From JAFARZ01 sp035651595 (lineage in GTDB: Bacteria; Actinomycetota; Actinomycetes; Streptosporangiales; Streptosporangiaceae), in NCBI GenBank assembly GCA_035651595.1, contig DASRFJ010000269.1, positions 1 to 57,836 on the forward strand: 57,836 nucleotides of DNA. The letters are read 5' to 3'. The notes beneath the pieces were generated by a model. The model was given only the letters and a program-made list of their open reading frames with translations, was not told where the DNA came from and did no database searches. Shown one piece after another: positions 33,250-42,062 of the stretch (positions within the stretch are counted from its first letter, which is position 1; each line of letters starts with the position of its first letter). The position numbers and the translations under genes were made by a program.

Positions 33250-34005
33250 CCTGATCCCTTCGCTGTGCGGTGTCCAGCGAGGTCCTCGTCGACCACGCAT
33301 GGAAGTACCAAGGGTCACGGTACTAGCGCGTAACGTAAATGAACCCTCATGTTGCGTCAATAGCACCCATGACTATAAATAATTCCAAGTTGCCGAAGTG
33401 ATCGCGCAAACTACACCAAAAGCTGATTTTTGGGCATAAAAGCATCAGCAGTACTGGTGGTACGCGAAAGCCTGGTGATGCACCGCAGACCCACAAAGCC
33501 GCACTGTGTGTCGATTCCTGGTGAGCCGCCCGAGTTTGCCTCCGCCAACGCATCGCCGCGCCCCGAAATAAGCCGATATACCCGTTTTGTTCCCCAGCCG
33601 TTGTGCCGCGGCAAGCCTGTAGGGTGTCGCGCCGTGCGGCACCCCTCGCGTCGGCCCACAGCATCGCGGCCACCGCTCGGCCGTGCGGGCGGCGCACCAG
33701 CTCGAACCCGGACATACCAGCAGATTCGGGCCGCGAGAGCGAGCGGCCAGAATCATTGCGGACACTTACCCCCCCGAATCGGGGGGGTAAGTGTCCGCAA
33801 TAATTTTCGAGCGCTGCGCCGAGCCCGCACACACCGCCGAACGGCAAAGCCGCGCTGGAACAAACCGGGGCATTACAGGCAACCGGCACGGCAGCCGACC
33901 CCGGCACGCCGGAAACGCAGGTTATTTGGAACCCCTACAGCCGCACCCTTTTCCAACATGGACGATGACCGTACCAAGCGGACATAAAGGGCAACTTGCG
34001 CGTGG
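33250..34005. other. 756-bp stretch without a supported gene
   Basis: Lower GC at its left end (33300-33470: AT-rich promoter-like DNA upstream of the secreted-protein gene). No reading frame has a ribosome site, family motif or typical codon use. It contains the 47-bp perfect palindrome at 33755-33801. At 33943-33960 there is an 18-base exact match (GCACCCTTTTCCAACATG) to the palindromic repeat copy B at 55790-55807. It reads as a landing site for small repeats. Confidence 0.6.
33755..33801. repeat. 47-bp perfect palindrome made of two ATTGCGGACA-type ends
   Basis: 22-bp perfect arms starting ATTGCGGACACTTACC and a 3-nt loop AAT. The arm sequence is related to the terminal inverted repeat of the 343-bp element at 50504-50846 (ATTGCGGACAGCTACCC). 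This could therefore be a minimal or collapsed form of that element. It could also act as a strong hairpin. Confidence 0.85.
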
Positions 34006-35655
34006 CTAGTCCCGCTGGCGGGAACTGCCGAGCATAATCTCGTCCCACGACGGAACCGAGGAACGGCGGCCTCGCGCATTCTTGCGACCCGGACGACCAG
34101 GCTGCTCGCCATTGGCGTCAGCGTTCGCCCCCCGAGCCGGAGCGGACGGCGCGCCACTATCGGCCGATGCCGCCGCAGGTGCCGGCGCGGCGGCAGGCCG
34201 CTCGGTAGCAGGCCGCTCGGTAGCAGTCGGAGCGGTAGCAGTCGGAGCGGTAGCAGTCGGAGCGGTCGCCGACGACGCGGCGGCAGGCCGATCGGTCGCA
34301 GGCTTGGCGGCAGGCCGATCGGTTGCCTGCGCGGCGGCGGGGTGGCCAGTCGCAGGTGCGGCGGCAGCTGGCTGGTCGGTCGCAGGCGGAACAGTCGTCG
34401 ACGCCGCAGCCGCTGGCTGGCTGATTGCAGGCGCGGCAGCCGCTGGCTGGCTAGTTGCGGGCACGGCAGCCGCAGGCCGAACGGCCGCGGGCGCCGTGCT
34501 GGCCGGTTGGTCGGTGGCGGGCGAGACAGTGGCGGGCGTGGCAGCGCCCGGCTGGCCGGTCGTCGGCGAAACAGTCGCGGGCGCCGCGGCGGCTGGCGCG
34601 GCGGCGGGTAGGGGTTCGGTGGCTGCGGGCGGGACGGTGGCCGACTGGGCCGGTGCGGGTTGGGCGGGTGCGGGGGTAACCGCGGCCGCGGCAGGTTCGG
34701 CCATGGCGGGCGCGGGTGGGGCGGGCGCGGGTGGCGCTGGCGCGGGTGGGGCGGACGCAATTGCTTCTCGCGGGTCGGCGGCCTCGCGCTCGACGGGCCA
34801 TTCCGGCGGCGCGGCTTCCCGCGATGCCTCCCGTGGCGCCGCGGTCCGCGGCTCATGCCTGGCCTGGTCGGACGACGAAGACGACGAGTACGACGGGGAC
34901 CCAGAGTAGGCGGACGGGGGAGCGCCGACCGGTCCGGCAGCGGCCGCGGCGGCCGGCGGCGGCGTCACCGGAACCGGAACCGGAACCGGAACCGGAGCGG
35001 ACGGGTCATGCCGAAGCCGCGGGGCTAGCCGGGTCACGGTCGCCTCACCGTGCCCGGGGGCGACCGGCTCGGGCAGTTCGCTGCCAGGCAGCGACATCCG
35101 GGCGGCGGCGTCGTCGGACGGGATCACGTGCCGGCGCCGCGGGTCGTAGAGCCACTCCGCGACGTGCAGCCGTCCGCCGGTGGTGAACGTGAGCTGGACC
35201 TGCCAGTTGCCGTCGCCGCGCTTGCGCGCGTCCCATTGCACGTCGTCCGGATCCGCGCCGGCCAGGGAGAGCCGTTCGGCGGTGATCTCGCCAAGCCGCG
35301 GCCCCGGAGTCGACTCACCCGGACGGCGCACCGACGCGGTTTGTGCCTGCTCAGCTATGTAGGCGCGCTCGGCCAGGACCGGGCCTTCGAACCAGCGCAC
35401 GCGCTCTACGGCGATGCCGGCCGCATCGGCGATCTCCTCGACGGTCTCGCCAGCCCGGATTCGTGCCTGGATCTCCTTGGGTCGCAACGGGCTCTCCACT
35501 TCGATCTCGTACTGCGCGAGCCGGGAGGTCTGGCCGAGAGCAACCGCCCTGAGCCGCTCGTCAATCGGCAACGTGAACCGTGCGCTCCGGCCCGGCACCG
35601 CGAGGACCGCATACCGGCCGTCCTCACTGACCGCGACGAAGCGCAGCTCCTGCAT
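34006..35655 (-). CDS. sepH: Septation protein SepH
   Basis: 549 residues from ATG 35655 (GGAAGGGA upstream; an in-frame extension to 35751 is not needed). The N-terminal domain (residues about 1-170, MQELRFVAVSEDGRYAVL) includes the helix-turn-helix-like IQARIRAGETVEEIADAAG. This part of SepH binds and organises FtsZ at the future septum in actinomycetes. The C-terminus holds the family motif SWDEIMLG. Between them about 330 residues are Ala/Pro/Thr repeats of varying register, including a 15-bp DNA tandem repeat near 34225-34268 coding T-A-P-T-A. The long linker is unusual in its length and regularity. Confidence 0.92.
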   Translation of the reverse strand: MQELRFVAVSEDGRYAVLAVPGRSARFTLPIDERLRAVALGQTSRLAQYEIEVESPLRPKEIQARIRAGETVEEIADAAGIAVERVRWFEGPVLAERAYIAEQAQTASVRRPGESTPGPRLGEITAERLSLAGADPDDVQWDARKRGDGNWQVQLTFTTGGRLHVAEWLYDPRRRHVIPSDDAAARMSLPGSELPEPVAPGHGEATVTRLAPRLRHDPSAPVPVPVPVPVTPPPAAAAAAGPVGAPPSAYSGSPSYSSSSSSDQARHEPRTAAPREASREAAPPEWPVEREAADPREAIASAPPAPAPPAPAPPAPAMAEPAAAAVTPAPAQPAPAQSATVPPAATEPLPAAAPAAAAPATVSPTTGQPGAATPATVSPATDQPASTAPAAVRPAAAVPATSQPAAAAPAISQPAAAASTTVPPATDQPAAAAPATGHPAAAQATDRPAAKPATDRPAAASSATAPTATAPTATAPTATERPATERPAAAPAPAAASADSGAPSAPARGANADANGEQPGRPGRKNARGRRSSVPSWDEIMLGSSRQRD

Positions 35656-35855
35656 CGGCGTCCCTTCCGCTCCGGCATAGGCCGGTCTTGCACCACACCA
35701 CCACTGAGTCTGGCCGCTCGAGGACGCTATGGCCAGCACATCGCCCGGCATGTCCCGCCGCGCCGCAATAGACCCCGCCCGAACGAAGGTGGCCAGACCC
35801 AGCGAAACCTAGCGCTCCGAGCGTACCCGAGTTAATCCTGGTACGCTTATCAGAG

Positions 35856-37313
35856 ATGTTCGGTTACAGAAGCATCTTGCATGAAGCGCCGCGGCCCGCC
35901 GCCATCCGCGAGAATCCCAGGGCGCCATGGCTCGCCGTCGGAGTCGTCTGCTTCGGCGCGTTCATGGGCCAGCTGGATGCCAGCATCGTGACGATCACGT
36001 TCCCGGCGATGCAGCGTGACTTCGGCGTCCCGGTCGCCGCCGTGCAATGGGTGTCGCTGATCTACCTGCTCGGCCTCGTCGCCATGCTCGCCCCGGCCGG
36101 CCGGCTGGGCGACGCGCGGGGCCGCAAGCTCGTCTACACCTACGGCTTCGCGGTGTTCACGCTGGCCTCGCTGGCCTGCGGGCTGGCGCCGACCCTGCCG
36201 TCGCTCATCGGTCTGCGCCTGGTCCAGGCCGTGGGCGCGGCCATGCTTCAGGCAAACAGCGTCGCGCTGGTCACCACCAGCGCACCGGCCCGCCGGATGC
36301 GGTTCGCGCTCGGCGTCCAGGCCGGTGCCCAGGCGATCGGGCTCGCGCTCGGCCCGACGCTCGGCGGCCTGCTTACCGCGACGGTGAGCTGGCGGGCCGT
36401 GTACTGGGTAAACGTGCCGGTCGGCGTCGCGGCGATCGTGGCCGGCCGGTACCTGCTGCCGCGAACCCGCCAGTTCAGCCGCCAGGAACGCTTCGACCTG
36501 CGCGGGACGCTGCTGCTGGTCGCATGGACCAGCGGACTGCTGCTCGTGCTGTCCGCCGCCTCCGGACTGAACCTTCCCACCTGGCTCGAAGCCGTCCTGG
36601 CCGCCATCACGATGGCTACGGCCGCGGCCTTCGTGGTCCACGAGAAGCGGAGCGCCCACCCGCTGATACCGGTCAGCATGCTGCGCTCGCCGCAATTGAC
36701 GCTGGCGCTCGCCGGTGCGCTGTGCGGGTACCTGACGCTGTTCGGCCCGCTGGTGCTGGTCCCGCAGGTACTTGACGCCGGGGATGCGGCCCGCACCGGG
36801 CTGCTGCTGTCCGCGCTGCCGCTGGGCTTCGGCGTCGCGGCACTGGCGGCAGACGCGATGCTCCCGAAGTCCTGGGGCAACCGCCAGCGGGGATTCGCCG
36901 GCGCGACGCTCACCTGCGCGGCCCTATGCGCGGCCACGATAACACCGATCACGACGACCACTGTCATCCCGCTGCTCGGCGCGGCCGGCCTCGGGCTCGG
37001 CGTGTTCGTGCCGGCCAACAACGCGGTGATCATGCGCACGGCCGGCTCGACCGCGTCACTGCGCGGCGGTCTGGTCAGCATGGCCAGGGGGATCGGGACC
37101 ACTCTGGGCATCTCGCTGATAGCGCTGGCCCTTCATCTCGGTGCGGCACGGGGCTACCCGGCGCCGGGCTACCCTGAGGGTGCGCACATCAGCGCGCGGC
37201 CCGGCTTCGTCCTGCTGGCCGCCGTGGCCGCGCTGGCCGCCGGGATCGCACTCGCCGGCCGCGCGCGGTCCAGCCCAGCGACAGAAACCGGCCCCCTAGA
37301 TGCCTTCAGCTGA
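35856..37313 (+). CDS. MFS transporter, DHA2 (14-TM drug exporter) type
   Basis: 485 residues with a short soluble start and about 14 hydrophobic segments. Motif A between helices 2 and 3 reads GRLGDARGRKLVY, and the antiporter motif C region is ALGPTLGGLL. These mark proton-coupled drug exporters of the EmrB/QacA class. Its stop lies 14 nt inside the following marR-type gene, so regulator and exporter are coupled. Confidence 0.93.
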   Translation: MFGYRSILHEAPRPAAIRENPRAPWLAVGVVCFGAFMGQLDASIVTITFPAMQRDFGVPVAAVQWVSLIYLLGLVAMLAPAGRLGDARGRKLVYTYGFAVFTLASLACGLAPTLPSLIGLRLVQAVGAAMLQANSVALVTTSAPARRMRFALGVQAGAQAIGLALGPTLGGLLTATVSWRAVYWVNVPVGVAAIVAGRYLLPRTRQFSRQERFDLRGTLLLVAWTSGLLLVLSAASGLNLPTWLEAVLAAITMATAAAFVVHEKRSAHPLIPVSMLRSPQLTLALAGALCGYLTLFGPLVLVPQVLDAGDAARTGLLLSALPLGFGVAALAADAMLPKSWGNRQRGFAGATLTCAALCAATITPITTTTVIPLLGAAGLGLGVFVPANNAVIMRTAGSTASLRGGLVSMARGIGTTLGISLIALALHLGAARGYPAPGYPEGAHISARPGFVLLAAVAALAAGIALAGRARSSPATETGPLDAFS

Positions 37314-37782
37314 CCAAGCCAGTCCCGCGACACCGGCACAGCAGACCGGCCAGGAGCTGGCCGACATCGTGTCCAGGCTGCGCCGAGCGATGCGCCGCGC
37401 GGCCCGGGCGGCCGACCCGGCGATCACGCTCTCCGTCGCCCAGCTCGAGCTGCTGTCCTGCGTCGCCGAATACCCCGGCATCCGGCCCGGCCAGCTGGCC
37501 AGGAGGCTGCGCCTCGCGCCGAGCTCGGTCGCCACGCTGCTGAACGCCATGCAGTCGGCCGGCTATGTGACCAGGACCGGCAGCGACGCGGACCGCCGCG
37601 CCGCCACCCTGCACCTCACCGCCGAAGGCAACGATCAGGTCACCACCTGGCAGCGGATCAACGAGCAGATCATCGGCGTCGCACTCAAGACGCTCCCGCG
37701 TAACGCGCAGGCGGCCCTGCACCAGGCCGCCCCCGCGCTCCGTGAGCTGACGTCCGCCATCGACGCCCAGGCCGACGCGTAA
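37300..37782 (+). CDS. MarR family transcriptional regulator
   Basis: 160 residues with a winged helix (VAEYPGIRPGQLARRL, PSSVATLLNAM as recognition helix, wing TRTGSDADRRAA). Overlaps the end of the MFS gene, so it probably controls that exporter, and perhaps the MMPL gene that converges on it. The MMPL reading frame has no stop codon until it has passed antisense through this whole gene. Confidence 0.9.
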   Translation: MPSADQASPATPAQQTGQELADIVSRLRRAMRRAARAADPAITLSVAQLELLSCVAEYPGIRPGQLARRLRLAPSSVATLLNAMQSAGYVTRTGSDADRRAATLHLTAEGNDQVTTWQRINEQIIGVALKTLPRNAQAALHQAAPALRELTSAIDAQADA

Positions 37783-40227
37783 CGAAACGACCTGTAACGA
37801 CCGTAATCGAGCCGACGCTCGCTCGACCTCCGGCAGTTCGCCGCCCTCCGGGATGTCGAGCTTGTACAGCTTGGACGGCCACCAGTTCCACCGGCCGAGC
37901 AGGATCACGGTGCACGGCACCAGCACGGTCCGCACGATGAACGTGTCCATCAGCACGCCCAGCGCGAGCCCGACGCCGACGTCCCTGACCTGGCTGCCGC
38001 CGGAGCCGCGGCCGCCCACCAGGGCAAAGACCGCGAACGTGCCGGCCAGCACCAGGCCGGCCGAAGTGACCGTGGTCCCGGTAGCCGAGAGTGCCTTGGT
38101 GACAGCATCGCGTAGCGAGTAGTTGTGCGCCTCTTCCCTGATCCGCGTCATCACCAGGATGTTGTAATCCTCGCCAAGCGCCAGCAGGAACACGAACATC
38201 AGGAACGGCAGGATGAACGTCAGCCCGCTCTCACCGCCGAGCTTCATGAACACGATCACGGACAACCCGAGCGCGGCGAAGAACGACAGGGCCACCGACA
38301 CGATCAGGTAGATGGGCGCGACCAGCGAACGCATGACGAGGATGAGCAGCAGTCCGATCACCACGATCGCGATTGGCACCACGTGCACCAGGTCGGTGTC
38401 CGAGATCTGGCTGATGTCGTAGAACGCGGGGGCCTCACCGCCGACGCCCCAGTCCGTCGCGCCCAGCGTCTTCGCCGCCGCACCCGCCGCCGTCCGCACC
38501 GAAGGCACGGCGGTCATCGCCGCGGTGGTGGATGGGTCGCCCGCCTTCAAGCCGGTCTGGAACTGGATCGTCCGCCCGTCCGAGCTGACGAACTGGCCGG
38601 TGGCCCGGTACACCTGGTACGCCTGCAGCGGCACCTGCGCTGGCAGCGCGCTGGCCGGGGTGGCGGGGAGCTTCGTCGCGTCGCCGAACAGGGAGTGCAG
38701 CGATACGTACTGCTGGGGGGTCAGCGCGATGCCAACCGGATTCAGCGGGCCGGTTACGCCGGTGAACAACCCGCTGGCGGTCAGCTGCTGCTCGGTCGCG
38801 ACCAGCGGCTGCGGGTTCTGCCAGACGGGCTGTGCCAGCTTGTAGACGAGGTTAGTCGGGTTCGCCGAACTCTGCGGGAAGTGCTTGTTCAGCAGCGTGG
38901 TGCCGGCCGCCGAGTCGGTGCCGGACGGCGCGTTGATCGTGCCGCCGAACCCGCCTGGCTGGTACGACGGCACCGCGATGGCCAGCGCGCCGAACGCCAC
39001 GACGCCGATGGTGAGCGGAATGGCCGGCCTGCGCACGACCCGCACCGCGACCCGGCCCCAGATGCCGCCCTTGGCCGCGGCCTTGGCGGCGCGATTCTCG
39101 GACCGCCGCACGATCCGCTCGGCGAACCGGGTCAGGCCGCGCGGCGCCCAGACCTTGCCGGACAGCCAGATGACGCCCAGCGCGATCATCCGCAGCGGCC
39201 AGAACACGCCCCGGCCGAACACGGCGAGCAGTGCGGGCAGCAACGTGAGGCCGGCCAGCAGCATCGTGCCGATGCCGATGGCGAGCGGTACCCCGAGCTG
39301 GGAGTAGATCTGGAACGTCGCGGCGAGCAGCGACAGCAGGGCCGCGATGACGGTCAGCGCGGAGAACGTGATCGTCTCGCCCACGCGGGTGAGCGCCGAG
39401 CGCACCGCGTCCTTGGCCGTGTTCCCCTCACGCATCTCCTCACGCACCCGGAACACCAGGAACAGCCCGTAGTCCGTGCCCGCGCCGAGCACCAGGACGA
39501 TCAGCATCAGCTGGGAGAGCTGAGAGACCTTCAGGCCCGCGTGCGCGGCCTCGCCGATCAGCGGTCCGGCGATGGCCACGGCGAGAAACGCGGGGATCAC
39601 CGTGACGATCGGCGCGACGATCGACCGGAAGATGAGCAGCAGGAGGATCAGGATGAAGATCAGCGCCACGCCCTGCACCTGGTTGCCGGTGTTACCCGAC
39701 TGCTTCTGCTGGTCCACGTTGATCGCGATCTGCCCGGCTAGATGCGCCTGCATGCCGGGTGGCGGCGCGGCCTTGGCGATCGCCGCGCGCAGGTTGTCGA
39801 TCAGGTCGGTCTGGGCGTTCTGGTCATTCTGGCTCACGTTCGACAGCACCTGGAGCTGCTCGGCCTGACCGTCGCCCGACCGGCCGAGGTCCTGCACCTT
39901 GACCACCGTCTTCACGGTGCCCAGGTCCTGCTGCAAGGTGGTGATCCAGGCCTGATCCGCGGTGGTCAGCGTGCCCTGGCTGACCGCGGCCACGATCGGC
40001 ACCGGGATCTCGTTGGTGGAGATGCCGAACGGCGCGGCCAGGTCGGACGCGTGCTGGCTCGGCGCGCTCGCGGGCAGGAACGCGCTGTTGTTGCCCTGCG
40101 TGACGCTGGCGAGCGACGGCAGCGCCTTCGGTATCGCGACAGCGGCGACAACCCACGCGAGAATGACCAGCCAGCGGAATCTGACGGAGAACGCTCCGAG
40201 TCCCCCGAAGATGCGATGAACGCTCAC
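37306..40227 (-). CDS. MMPL/RND family transporter
   Basis: 973 residues from GTG 40227 to the first in-frame stop. The normal part has two MMPL halves, each with a large extracellular loop and a bundle of five to six helices. Signature stretches are ADYGLFLVFRVREEMREG and LGEDYNILVMTRIREEAHN, which carry the proton-relay Asp. Transport of a lipid or drug is expected. The family-like end is near GRWNWWPSKLY at about 37860. The remaining 185 residues run antisense over the marR-type gene and look non-native, so the true stop may have been lost by a frameshift. Confidence 0.85.
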   Translation of the reverse strand: MSVHRIFGGLGAFSVRFRWLVILAWVVAAVAIPKALPSLASVTQGNNSAFLPASAPSQHASDLAAPFGISTNEIPVPIVAAVSQGTLTTADQAWITTLQQDLGTVKTVVKVQDLGRSGDGQAEQLQVLSNVSQNDQNAQTDLIDNLRAAIAKAAPPPGMQAHLAGQIAINVDQQKQSGNTGNQVQGVALIFILILLLLIFRSIVAPIVTVIPAFLAVAIAGPLIGEAAHAGLKVSQLSQLMLIVLVLGAGTDYGLFLVFRVREEMREGNTAKDAVRSALTRVGETITFSALTVIAALLSLLAATFQIYSQLGVPLAIGIGTMLLAGLTLLPALLAVFGRGVFWPLRMIALGVIWLSGKVWAPRGLTRFAERIVRRSENRAAKAAAKGGIWGRVAVRVVRRPAIPLTIGVVAFGALAIAVPSYQPGGFGGTINAPSGTDSAAGTTLLNKHFPQSSANPTNLVYKLAQPVWQNPQPLVATEQQLTASGLFTGVTGPLNPVGIALTPQQYVSLHSLFGDATKLPATPASALPAQVPLQAYQVYRATGQFVSSDGRTIQFQTGLKAGDPSTTAAMTAVPSVRTAAGAAAKTLGATDWGVGGEAPAFYDISQISDTDLVHVVPIAIVVIGLLLILVMRSLVAPIYLIVSVALSFFAALGLSVIVFMKLGGESGLTFILPFLMFVFLLALGEDYNILVMTRIREEAHNYSLRDAVTKALSATGTTVTSAGLVLAGTFAVFALVGGRGSGGSQVRDVGVGLALGVLMDTFIVRTVLVPCTVILLGRWNWWPSKLYKLDIPEGGELPEVERASARLRSLQVVSLRVGLGVDGGRQLTERGGGLVQGRLRVTRERLECDADDLLVDPLPGGDLIVAFGGEVQGGGAAVRVAAGPGHIAGRLHGVQQRGDRARREAQPPGQLAGPDAGVFGDAGQQLELGDGERDRRVGRPGRAAHRSAQPGHDVGQLLAGLLCRCRGTGLVS

Positions 40228-40310
40228 GCCGTGCAGAATACACACGATCTGTCGCGTCAAGGAGGCGGGTTCGCTCTCCGCTGACGCCGCGGCGGGTATG
40301 GTACGGAGCC

Positions 40311-41264
40311 ATGCCCACGGTCAGCGTGATCATTCCGGTGCATGGCGTAGAGGGTTACCTGGACCAATGCCTCGACTCCGTGCTCAGCCAGGAAATCACG
40401 GAGATCATCGCCGTCGACGACGCGTCGCCGGACCGCTCCAGCGAGGTTCTAGCCGCTCGCGAGGATCCCCGGCTCCGGGTGCTGCGGAACGAATCGGCGG
40501 TGGGTCCCGGCCGTGCTCGGGAGATGGGTCTCAAGGAGGCCACGGGGGAGTACGTGTGGTTCGTCGACGGTGACGACGCACTGGTCGAAGGCGCTGTCGC
40601 CGCGGTGTCGGCCGAACTGGACCGGCTGCGCCCGGACCTGCTGGTCCTGGACTACGAGAACCTTTACCCGGACGGCGGCACCGGCCCGAGCGGCGGACGG
40701 TTCCCGGCCGTGGAGCTCACCACCCTGGCCGGGTCTCCCGGCCTGATCAACCTCACGATGACCGTGTGGAGCAAGGTGTTCCGCCGCGACTTCCTGACCG
40801 GGCTCGGCGTCAGCTTCGGCCCAGGCATCCACGAGGATGTGCCGGTTTCGGTCGCCGCGCTGCTCGCCGCCACGCGCATCGCCGTGCTAAACCGGGTCTG
40901 CTACCGCTACCGGCGATCGCGCCGCGGCTCTTTCATGGCGGCGGCCAGCGACCGCCATTTCGACATTCTTACGTCTTATAACGCCATTTTTTCCGAACGT
41001 ACGGTGGCGCCACCCGTCAGAGCCGCCCTCTTCGAGCGCGCGATGTGGCATTACACCACCGTGCTCCCGCTGATTCCGCGGCGGCGTCAGCGGGAGTTCT
41101 TCCGGCTGATGACGCGCGACTTCCGCCGCTGGCGGCCCGCCGAATTCACATTCCCGCCGGGCGCGCGCGGGGTAAAGCTACGGTTGGCCGGACGCGGCGC
41201 GTACTGGACATATCGCGCGCTGGAGCCGGTCAACAAGCTGCGGCTCGCGCTGCGTCGCACATAG
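40311..41264 (+). CDS. Glycosyltransferase family 2
   Basis: 317 residues. GT-A fold start VSVIIPVHGVEGYLDQCLDS, nucleotide-sugar Asp in IIAVDDASPD, then the metal-binding D-x-D-D as VDGDDALV (residues about 84-91), with a catalytic base candidate in HEDVPVS. The C-terminal third is Arg-rich, as in teichoic-acid-type polymer synthases of the TagF/CpsJ-like group. Sugar donor unknown. Followed 11 nt later by a membrane-protein gene in the same direction. Confidence 0.92.
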   Translation: MPTVSVIIPVHGVEGYLDQCLDSVLSQEITEIIAVDDASPDRSSEVLAAREDPRLRVLRNESAVGPGRAREMGLKEATGEYVWFVDGDDALVEGAVAAVSAELDRLRPDLLVLDYENLYPDGGTGPSGGRFPAVELTTLAGSPGLINLTMTVWSKVFRRDFLTGLGVSFGPGIHEDVPVSVAALLAATRIAVLNRVCYRYRRSRRGSFMAAASDRHFDILTSYNAIFSERTVAPPVRAALFERAMWHYTTVLPLIPRRRQREFFRLMTRDFRRWRPAEFTFPPGARGVKLRLAGRGAYWTYRALEPVNKLRLALRRT

Positions 41265-41275
41265 GATTTGGCGCC

Positions 41276-41932
41276 ATGCGTCACCTTTATGGAGCCGCCT
41301 TGGCCGTCGCGATGGCGGCAGCGGTGTTCTTCGCGGCGTCCTGGGGTTACCTGCGGCTGCTCCGGCTGCCGTATGGCCCCCTGCCGGCCGGCGGAGGCTC
41401 GCTCATCCACGCGCACGCGGTGCTGGAGGGCTTCGGCGCGCTGCTGGGAGTCGGTCTGCTGGCGGGACTGCTGATCGCGATCCCGTGGGTGTCGCCGCTC
41501 GCGTCCGGCCTGCCCGGGCTGGTGCTGCTCGCGTGGAACGGCGTGTACCTGTTCAACGTGCACAACGCCGTACGTGCCATCCCGCTGCAGGGATACGACT
41601 ACGGGGCGGGCTTCAAGGCGCTGCTGTTCGATGGCGTGCTGGCGCTGGCCGGCCTGGCGATGATCGCCCCGATGTTCATCCCGTCCCGCTGGGTGCGCCG
41701 GGCCGCCGTATCCGCCTACGGCCCCTCCGCCGAGGCTCCCGCGATGACGTCGCTGACCAGCGACCTGGTCGGCTCCGGCTTCACCACGCCAGGCGCGGCG
41801 GACACCGTCGTCGACAACGGCGGCCTGCTGACCGACTGGTCGCAGACCCGCCCCCAGGCCCAGATCGACCCGGGTCCGCCCAGCCCGCCCCAGTCCCAGG
41901 CCCCCTGGGGCCCCGCCGACTACAACCGCTAG
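41276..41932 (+). CDS. Four-helix membrane protein, function unknown
   Basis: 218 residues from ATG 41276. Four hydrophobic segments (about 5-22, 45-62, 70-90, 115-135) are followed by a 75-residue polar Pro/Gln-rich cytoplasmic tail. The segment HAHAVLEGFGALLGVGLLAG recalls cytochrome-oxidase-like helices with His, but no second ligand pattern was found. Probably in one transcript with the glycosyltransferase gene. Confidence 0.75.
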   Translation: MRHLYGAALAVAMAAAVFFAASWGYLRLLRLPYGPLPAGGGSLIHAHAVLEGFGALLGVGLLAGLLIAIPWVSPLASGLPGLVLLAWNGVYLFNVHNAVRAIPLQGYDYGAGFKALLFDGVLALAGLAMIAPMFIPSRWVRRAAVSAYGPSAEAPAMTSLTSDLVGSGFTTPGAADTVVDNGGLLTDWSQTRPQAQIDPGPPSPPQSQAPWGPADYNR

Positions 41933-41992
41933 CCGCCCGCGAGGCCCCGCTGCTTCACCCCACCGCCCCGACGCCCCGCTTCACCCCACCGG

Positions 41993-42036
41993 CCCAGCGT
42001 GTCAACTGCGCAATTGAGCCCACTAGAGCGTGTCAA
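41993..42036 (-). repeat. 44-bp dispersed repeat, copy 2, inverted
   Basis: Read on the minus strand it starts TTGACACGCTCTAGTGGGCT and ends with a second TTGACACGCTGGG. 40 of 44 bases equal copy 1 at 15984-16027. It lies between the membrane-protein gene and the 3' end of aceA. Confidence 0.85.
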
Positions 42037-42062
42037 CACGCATGGTGCCGGGCGCCGCACGG

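Noticed and set aside
33470..33530. tRNA-like segment with TCGATTCC
   Set aside because: No acceptor stem pairing, anticodon arm or D-loop could be drawn.
38125..39741. 538-codon plus-strand reading frame inside the MMPL gene
   Set aside because: Shadow of the MMPL coding strand in GC-rich DNA; composition is His/Arg/Asp-rich nonsense without a domain or ribosome site.
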